Shown: piece by piece, positions 5,237 through 10,005 of the stretch
Layout of the letters: the number at the start of each line of letters is the position of its first letter
Numbering within the stretch: the stretch's first letter is position 1
NCBI GenBank assembly: GCA_913050305.1
Contig: CAJXAS010000054.1
Coordinates: 1 to 10,005, forward strand
DNA: 10,005 bases
Reading direction: 5' to 3'
DNA from: an uncultured Polaribacter sp.
GTDB lineage: Bacteria; Bacteroidota; Bacteroidia; Flavobacteriales; Flavobacteriaceae
Made by a program: the position numbers and the translations under genes
The notes under the pieces: generated by a model
The model's database searches: none
What the model was told of the DNA's origin: nothing
Seen by the model: only the letters and a program-made list of their open reading frames with translations

Positions 5237-7099
5237 TTAAGATTCGTCTGTTATATTTTCTTTTATCCATTGAACACAAGGCTCAAAACCCTTAAAAATA
5301 TGTTCTTTTGGAATAAAATCTGGAATGATATCAATTCTTTCCATCATATATCTTGGTTGTTGTAATAAGTTAACAAACAACACTTCGATGTTTTTTTTCT
5401 TTAGATCTTGCAACATATCTTCCATAGCGTACAGACCAGATTGATCCATATATTGCATTCTACCTAGACGCATAATTACGGTTTTTGCAGATTTAGGAAT
5501 CTGTTGGGAAAGTGCTTGAAATTCACTTGTAGAGCCAAAAAATAAAGGTCCTTTAATGTGCTTAATAAACACTTCTTCTTTTAATTTTTCTGGGAAATCA
5601 ATTTCATCTGCCCAAGATTCTTCTTTTAATGATTTTACATCTGATCTCTCTGCGGTTAAATCCCCAATTTTTTTCATAAACATTAGCGATGCAATTACTA
5701 AACCAATCCCAACAGCATATACTAAGTTCCAGAAAGTAGAGAGTAGTAAAACTATAATCATAACTAAAACTTCAGAACTCAGTTTAATGGGTCCAATTTT
5801 AACATCTCTTGGTAAATATGGTATTGCTTTTAATCCTTTATAATCCATTACACCAATACCAACCGTAATTAATATACCTGCCAAAACACCTGCTGGAATT
5901 TTAGAAGCAATCGGTCCTAAGCCCAGCATTATCAATAGCAACATAATTCCTGCAATCATTCCAGAAAGTTTTGTTTTTCCACCTGCATTTATGTTTACCA
6001 CGGTTCTAATGGTTGCACCTGCACCTGGAATACCTCCAAATAAAGCTGCAATACTATTTCCAATTCCTTGTCCAATTAACTCTTTATTTGGCTTGTGTTT
6101 GGTTTTAGTCATATTATCTGCAACTACACTCGTTAATAGAGAATCAATTGCACCTAGGAGCGCTAAAGTTAATGCTGTAAAAATATAAGGCGTAATACTA
6201 GACAGGCTAAACCCAGTAAAAATTTCCCATTTAGGAATAGGAATTCCACTTGGTATTTCTTGAATAGTTCTATAATCTAACCCAAAGCCAACGGCAACAC
6301 TAGACATTACAACTAGCGCAACAAGTGTGCTAGGTACTTTAGTGGTAATTCTTTTAAAACCATAGATTATAAAAATAGTTCCTAATGCGAGCATTAATTC
6401 TAACCAGTCAATATTTTGAACGGCTCTTGGAAATGCTTTAATTGCGCCTAAAGCACCAGAAGTTTCTTTTGCAGCTAAATTTTCTGATTCCTTTAAGATA
6501 TCTGTAGCTGAAATTTTATCAGCTCTTTTAATGGTTTCCTCAAAGTTTTCTAAAACTAAAATCTTCTCACCAGCTTCTTCTTTTAGAAGATTTTTTAAAA
6601 TTACTTCTTTGGCCTGTGGCTTAAAGGTTTCTACGAACACAGTATCTTCTTTAGGATAATAGCCAACAGAAGGCAATATTTGCGTAAGTAATATAATAAG
6701 ACCAATTGCGGTCATAAACCCAGAGACCACTGGGTATGGAATGTATCTAATGTATTTACCTAAACCAATAACACCTAATGTAATTTGAAATAAACCGGCT
6801 AAAATAAAAACAGTTAAAATAGCAGGCAAAGCTTTGGTAACATCTCCGTCATTGGCAGCAACAATACCCGCAATTACAACCATACTAACCGCTGTCATTG
6901 GTGCGGTCGGTCCAGAAATTTGTGTACTAGTTCCACCAAATAATGCTGCAAAGAAACTAATAAATATAGCACCATATAATCCTGCACTTGGCCCCAATCC
7001 AGATGATACACCGAAAGCTAAGGCTAGTGGAAGCGCTACAATACCGGCAGTAATACCACCAAAAGCATCTCCTTTTATATTTGAAAATAATTTTTTCAT
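5237..7099 (-). CDS. SulP-family anion permease with STAS domain, probable bicarbonate transporter
   Basis: 620-residue inner-membrane transporter of the SulP (SLC26) family. The N-terminus FGGITAGIVALPLALAFGVSSG (13-35) and QISGPTAPMT (60-69) are classic SulP core motifs; GAIDSLLTSVVADNMT (316-331) and FGGIPGAGATIRT (354-366) are the second-half substrate-site motifs; about a dozen hydrophobic segments end near 475. A cytoplasmic STAS domain spans about 508-615 with MDQSGL (551-556) at the position of the regulated Ser/Thr loop. Between hydrophobic segments near 145 and 233 is an unusually long, charged, helix-prone insert (about 150-215). The partner gene is a beta carbonic anhydrase 12 bases downstream, which favours bicarbonate (BicA-like) over sulfate as substrate; no sulfate-assimilation genes are nearby. 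This is inference from context, since SulP sequences alone do not settle substrate. The ATG at 7099 gives the usual MKKLFSNIKGD start. Confidence 0.93.
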   Translation of the reverse strand: MKKLFSNIKGDAFGGITAGIVALPLALAFGVSSGLGPSAGLYGAIFISFFAALFGGTSTQISGPTAPMTAVSMVVIAGIVAANDGDVTKALPAILTVFILAGLFQITLGVIGLGKYIRYIPYPVVSGFMTAIGLIILLTQILPSVGYYPKEDTVFVETFKPQAKEVILKNLLKEEAGEKILVLENFEETIKRADKISATDILKESENLAAKETSGALGAIKAFPRAVQNIDWLELMLALGTIFIIYGFKRITTKVPSTLVALVVMSSVAVGFGLDYRTIQEIPSGIPIPKWEIFTGFSLSSITPYIFTALTLALLGAIDSLLTSVVADNMTKTKHKPNKELIGQGIGNSIAALFGGIPGAGATIRTVVNINAGGKTKLSGMIAGIMLLLIMLGLGPIASKIPAGVLAGILITVGIGVMDYKGLKAIPYLPRDVKIGPIKLSSEVLVMIIVLLLSTFWNLVYAVGIGLVIASLMFMKKIGDLTAERSDVKSLKEESWADEIDFPEKLKEEVFIKHIKGPLFFGSTSEFQALSQQIPKSAKTVIMRLGRMQYMDQSGLYAMEDMLQDLKKKNIEVLFVNLLQQPRYMMERIDIIPDFIPKEHIFKGFEPCVQWIKENITDES

Positions 7100-7117
7100 A
7101 AAAAAATAAATAATTTA

Positions 7118-7142
7118 ACCCGTCGGTATATATTCGACAGGT
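7118..7142 (-). promoter_or_regulatory. RNA-type hairpin just upstream of the SulP start
   Basis: Read on the minus strand, ACCTGTCG and CGACGGGT (8-base arms) flank a 9-base AT loop. In RNA from this strand all eight positions pair if one U-G wobble is allowed; on the plus strand the same position is a C-A mismatch. The hairpin ends 18 bases before ATG 7099 and is followed by a U-rich stretch (7100-7117). It could be the terminator of the upstream bat transcript, a leader control element for the permease, or a protein-binding palindrome. Function is not shown by the sequence. Confidence 0.5.
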
Positions 7143-7143
7143 A

Positions 7144-7161
7144 TAAAGTTAAAGTTAAAGT
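7144..7161. repeat. Three tandem copies of the hexamer TAAAGT
   Basis: TAAAGT occurs three times in perfect tandem (7144-7149, 7150-7155, 7156-7161), directly beside the hairpin at 7118-7142. On the minus strand this reads ACTTTA repeated, creating overlapping TAACTTTA sequences that each differ by one base from the TAnnTTTG promoter element. It may therefore be part of the SulP promoter, or just chance in AT-rich DNA. Confidence 0.6.
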
Positions 7162-7183
7162 TTGTGAGTTCTTTTTGATTAAT

Positions 7184-7477
7184 CTAAAGAAATTCTGGAG
7201 GAGGATATGTATTCTCTTGATAAATATCTGTGTATTTTTTTAACCGGTAGTTTAGTGAATTCTTTTTTTTGAAAGAATTAAAAAGGGATACAGGTTTTTT
7301 TATTTCAGAAATTTTTAAATCAAAAGTTTTAGAAATTTCCTTTTGATTATTTTCCTCTTCACCAACATTAAAAAGAATAGAGATGTCAAAATTTTCTTCT
7401 ACAACCGATAGTATTGTCGGACTCACAATAAACAGTGTAAAAATAATAGTAAAGATAATTGCTATCTTTTTTTTCAT
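7184..7477 (-). CDS. Small secreted or membrane-anchored protein with a PPPE tail, function unknown
   Basis: 97 residues. An N-terminal basic MKKK followed by a hydrophobic stretch (IAIIFTIIFTLFIVSPTIL, about 5-23) is a signal peptide or single membrane anchor. The rest is polar: an acidic centre (GEEENNQKE, about 39-47), a KIS-EIKKPVSLF segment, a basic patch (FKKKNSLNYRLKK), and the ending YQENTYPPPEFL. I recognise this overall layout (signal segment, FDIS-L, run of Glu, PPPE at the end) from small uncharacterised flavobacterial proteins, but know no function. It starts 10 bases after the batE stop, so it is likely transcribed with bat genes. The next gene downstream in the same direction is the SulP permease, 84 bases away across a hairpin. 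Base composition matches the neighbours, and the location between two same-strand genes supports its being real. Confidence 0.75.
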   Translation of the reverse strand: MKKKIAIIFTIIFTLFIVSPTILSVVEENFDISILFNVGEEENNQKEISKTFDLKISEIKKPVSLFNSFKKKNSLNYRLKKYTDIYQENTYPPPEFL

Positions 7478-7487
7478 TAATTGTTGT

Positions 7488-8237
7488 TTAAAATTCTTTA
7501 ATTTCTTCGGAAATTATCCATCCCTGTTTTCCATCTGCTAATTTAATCTTTTTCCAATTATCAATAGCATCTAATACAATTACTTTTGCACCTTCATGTA
7601 ATATAAAAACTTCTTCAGAGTTCAAGGTTGGCGCACTTCTAACTTCTGTTTTCTCTGCAAAAACAATTGCTTCTTTTTTATTTTTTGTCTGATTGTATTG
7701 ACTAGATGTAATAAAAACGCAAAAAAGTAAGAGTATAAAGCTAAAGATACTTGTACTGAAGTAGATTCTTTTTTTAGTTGGAGAATACCCAAAGTAAAAT
7801 AATAAGAATAAAATAGCAGTTAAAAAAGAAAAACTAACAACAACTACTGCCCATTCATCAAATGATAATCTTTGTAAATAATTTTTATTAAATTTTTGAA
7901 AAACAGTTTTAGGTACTTCTTTTATATTGTCTAAAGCTAAACGCTGTGCAAATATTAAATTATTTTTAACATCAGTGTTTAAAGGATCTAATTTTAGAGC
8001 TTTTTCATAGTAGAATATAGTTGGGCCAACTTTATTTAACTTGTAATGTGCATTTCCTATGTTTAAGTATAACTCCGATGATATTGCATCTAGGGTTTCA
8101 ATTTCTTTATACTTTTTAATTGCTTCCTCAAACGCGCCGTTTCTGTATAACTCATTAGCAGAAACAAATAAACTATCTGCATTTTGACCACTAATACTAT
8201 TGGCAATTGCGAACAATAAAAATAAAATATTTTTCAT
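7488..8237 (-). CDS. batE: BatE: TPR protein with two membrane helices and SH3 domain
   Basis: 249 residues. Order of parts: signal peptide (1-17, MKNILFLLFAIANSISG), tetratricopeptide repeats at about 20-97 (typical turns in ANELYRNGAFEEAIKKYKEI and GNAHYKLNKVGPTIFYYEKAL), two membrane helices at about 128-151 and 157-178, then a bacterial SH3-type domain at about 188-245 (EVRSAPTLNSEEVFILHEG, WKKIKLADGKQGWI). This layout is that of BatE in the Bacteroidota Bat operon. The TPRs and the SH3 domain probably face the periplasm and bind partners or cell wall; the exact role is unknown. The ATG lies 1 base after the batD stop, implying translational coupling. The small PPPE protein follows 10 bases downstream. 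Confidence 0.88.
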   Translation of the reverse strand: MKNILFLLFAIANSISGQNADSLFVSANELYRNGAFEEAIKKYKEIETLDAISSELYLNIGNAHYKLNKVGPTIFYYEKALKLDPLNTDVKNNLIFAQRLALDNIKEVPKTVFQKFNKNYLQRLSFDEWAVVVVSFSFLTAILFLLFYFGYSPTKKRIYFSTSIFSFILLLFCVFITSSQYNQTKNKKEAIVFAEKTEVRSAPTLNSEEVFILHEGAKVIVLDAIDNWKKIKLADGKQGWIISEEIKEF

Positions 8238-8238
8238 C

Positions 8239-9999
8239 TTATAACTGTTTATCTAATTGGACAATAACTGATTTTGCACGCTCAAATTCTTCTTTCATTT
8301 CAGTTGCTGTAAAAGGTGTGTAACGAGCGAAATCAGAATTTTTTAATACTTCAATAAATTGGTTAATTACTGCTGCTTTTACATTTTTACTTTCTAAAAT
8401 TTCGGTAATTCTTTCTTTACTTATTTCTGCAGTCTCAATGCCTAGTTTTGCCTTTAAATAATTGTGTAGAGCACGCTCTAAGGCTTCGTAAAACGCTTCC
8501 TTTTTACCCAATTGTTTTTGCGCTTTAGAAAGATATTTTTTAGCTAATTTTTCTGCTTTTCTAGTTTTATTACCCACAATATCATTACTTCTTTCATCAC
8601 TTTTCTTACCAATAAAAACGCCGATAGGAATTGCAATTAATGGCAATAAAAATAAAATATAAAAGAGATTAGATTTAAAAAAATCTATTTTTTTAGTAGT
8701 TATAAAATTAGTTTTAGTGGCGATATACCTAAAGTTTTTTCCGGTGGCAACAACTTCTTGTTTTCTTACAGAACTGGTATCTACAGTAATTAATTCTTTT
8801 CCTTCCTGCACATCTACAAAGAAATCTTCTGTAGCAATTGTTTTGTATTTTTTTTCTTTGGGATTAAAGTAAGAGAAAGAAATACTTGGTATTTTATACT
8901 TTCCTTTGTATAAAGGAACTACTGTGTAGGTATCTGTTACAGCACCAGAAATACCACTTGCATTTACACGCACACGTTCTTTTCTTTCTGGTTGGTACAT
9001 TTCTAATTCTACAGGAGTTTCTACTGTTGGTAATTCAAATAATTTTAAGTTTCCTTTTCCAGAAATTTTTATTTGTACCTGGCTAGTTTCATTTGCTTTT
9101 AAAATATCTTTACTCAAAGCAACGTTAAAATTAAAATCTCCAACTGCTCCTGCAAAGTTTGCTGGTTTTCCCTCTAAAGGAAGTGACTTAGGGCGAATTA
9201 TTTTTTTAGTAGAAGCAAATTCCCGTCTAATATTCTTTGTGATTGCATTTCCGAAAAAATCTGCACGACCAGATGGCACTCCAATTACAATATCCATTCT
9301 CATCGGATCTATAGAGAGTTTTCCTGTTTTTGTTGGAATAAGAAGCGCTTTTTGAAGTACAATATATCTATAGTTTTCTCCATTGTATTTTCCCATTTTT
9401 ACCGGAAAACCATTCACTTTAATGTCTTGATTCCAAAAACCGTTATACTTGGGAGCTTCTGAAATAGATGTATCGTAAACACTTACATTTTCACTTACAT
9501 ACAATCTATATTCTACATAAATACCTTCACCAACATAAGGATTAGCTTTGGATATTTCTGCTACTAAATGAATGTTTTGTTGCGCAACATAATTTGGATC
9601 ATTTGGATTTTTAGGAATTTCTACAGCATCTAAAACAATTATTTTAACAGGTTCAGATTTTATAAATTTACCACCAATTTTTATAGATGCACTTGCAATA
9701 GAAAATGCTCCTTTCCTTTTGGGTTGAATAATGTAAGTATAAGATTGCGAAAAGGTTACTTTTCCGTTAATCCAAGATTGACTAACAGATTGACTTGGAC
9801 CGCCAACAACTTTAAAATTAGTAAAGTTGGGTGGAGAGAAATTATCTCCTCCTTGCTTATTAATGGAAAATTCTATGCGTAAACGCTGGTTTACACCTAG
9901 TTTGTTTTTACTAACTTTTGCCTTTAAGGTTGCCTCTTGTGCAACTAAAGAAATACTTAGTAAACAAATAAATAGAGATATGTAAAATTTCAACTTCAT
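8239..9999 (-). CDS. batD: BatD family protein (aerotolerance operon)
   Basis: 586 residues from the ATG at 9999, complete, with its start 6 bases from the window edge. A signal peptide (MKLKFYISLFICLLSISLVAQ, cut near residue 20) is followed by a long periplasmic part made of repeated beta-sandwich segments. Recognisable BatD features are the first-domain GVNQRLRIEFSIN, NPYVGEGIYVEYRLYVS (second domain), a third domain with ANETSQVQIKISGKGNLKLFELP, and YKIPSISFSYFNPKEKKYKT. One membrane helix lies at about 444-464, then a cytoplasmic helical tail with many Lys and Glu (to 586). Bat proteins were linked to aerotolerance in Bacteroides fragilis, and BatD is thought to act with MoxR ATPase and VWA-domain partners in the envelope; those genes would lie beyond 10005. 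A TTG one codon further upstream is open but not needed. batE begins 1 base after the stop. Confidence 0.92.
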   Translation of the reverse strand: MKLKFYISLFICLLSISLVAQEATLKAKVSKNKLGVNQRLRIEFSINKQGGDNFSPPNFTNFKVVGGPSQSVSQSWINGKVTFSQSYTYIIQPKRKGAFSIASASIKIGGKFIKSEPVKIIVLDAVEIPKNPNDPNYVAQQNIHLVAEISKANPYVGEGIYVEYRLYVSENVSVYDTSISEAPKYNGFWNQDIKVNGFPVKMGKYNGENYRYIVLQKALLIPTKTGKLSIDPMRMDIVIGVPSGRADFFGNAITKNIRREFASTKKIIRPKSLPLEGKPANFAGAVGDFNFNVALSKDILKANETSQVQIKISGKGNLKLFELPTVETPVELEMYQPERKERVRVNASGISGAVTDTYTVVPLYKGKYKIPSISFSYFNPKEKKYKTIATEDFFVDVQEGKELITVDTSSVRKQEVVATGKNFRYIATKTNFITTKKIDFFKSNLFYILFLLPLIAIPIGVFIGKKSDERSNDIVGNKTRKAEKLAKKYLSKAQKQLGKKEAFYEALERALHNYLKAKLGIETAEISKERITEILESKNVKAAVINQFIEVLKNSDFARYTPFTATEMKEEFERAKSVIVQLDKQL

Positions 10000-10005
10000 C
10001 AACTT

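Noticed and set aside
6416..6652. Possibility that the SulP insert reflects a frameshift or a small inserted mobile element
   Set aside because: The frame is open throughout, codon use matches the rest, and there are no terminal repeats or duplicated target sites around it.
5556..7109. Three plus-strand open frames (5556-5843, 5991-6188, 6834-7109) opposite the SulP gene
   Set aside because: They lie fully or almost fully antisense to a clear transporter gene and show no motif or own start context.
8886..9086. Plus-strand open frame opposite batD
   Set aside because: Antisense shadow; no domain, and the sense frame encodes a clear BatD.
1..10005. Search for CRISPR arrays, tRNA or rRNA genes, insertion sequences, defence or toxin-antitoxin modules
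   Set aside because: No repeat-spacer pattern, cloverleaf, transposase motif or such gene pair was seen; all sizeable frames are accounted for by ordinary chromosomal genes.

Overview
The window looks like a core-genome stretch of a marine-type member of the Bacteroidota, most likely Flavobacteriaceae. The evidence is very AT-rich DNA, A-rich translation starts without Shine-Dalgarno sequences, several sites matching the Bacteroidota -7 promoter element TAnnTTTG, and a gene set typical of the group: a signal-peptide-bearing LD-carboxypeptidase next to YraN, a TlpA-like lipid-or-periplasm thioredoxin protein, a SulP permease paired with a beta carbonic anhydrase, and BatD/BatE. There is no sign of a mobile element, CRISPR array, rRNA or tRNA, and gene packing is tight, with no gap of 300 bases.

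Left part (1-4523). The window opens inside an LD-carboxypeptidase of the S66 family (+), followed 4 bases later by yraN (+). After that, gene direction alternates one gene at a time: thioredoxin-domain protein (-), DHRS7-like short-chain dehydrogenase (+), a conserved protein of unknown function (-), and a CvpA-family membrane protein (+). The first two convergent pairs (1306-1309 and 3565-3568) overlap by sharing a single TTAA, each strand reading its TAA stop from it. The third convergent junction instead has a strong two-way terminator (4551-4585). The gap between the unknown gene and cvpA carries two back-to-back TAnnTTTG elements.

Right part (4551-10005), all on the minus strand. Read in transcription order: batD (complete, starting 6 bases inside the right edge), batE 1 base later, a 97-residue secreted or membrane-anchored small protein ending in a PPPE-containing tail, a short gap with an RNA-type hairpin and a three-copy hexamer repeat, then a SulP permease and a beta carbonic anhydrase 12 bases apart. 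BatD and BatE are the distal part of the Bacteroidota MoxR/Bat (aerotolerance) operon, whose other members should lie past the right edge. SulP plus carbonic anhydrase is most simply read as a bicarbonate uptake and interconversion pair supporting anaplerotic carbon fixation; substrate cannot be proven from sequence.

I see no clearly new multi-gene system. The points most worth checking are the hydrophilic insert of about 60 residues in the SulP membrane domain, the hairpin just before the SulP start, the small PPPE-tailed protein at the bat/SulP boundary, and the paired TTAA stop overlaps.
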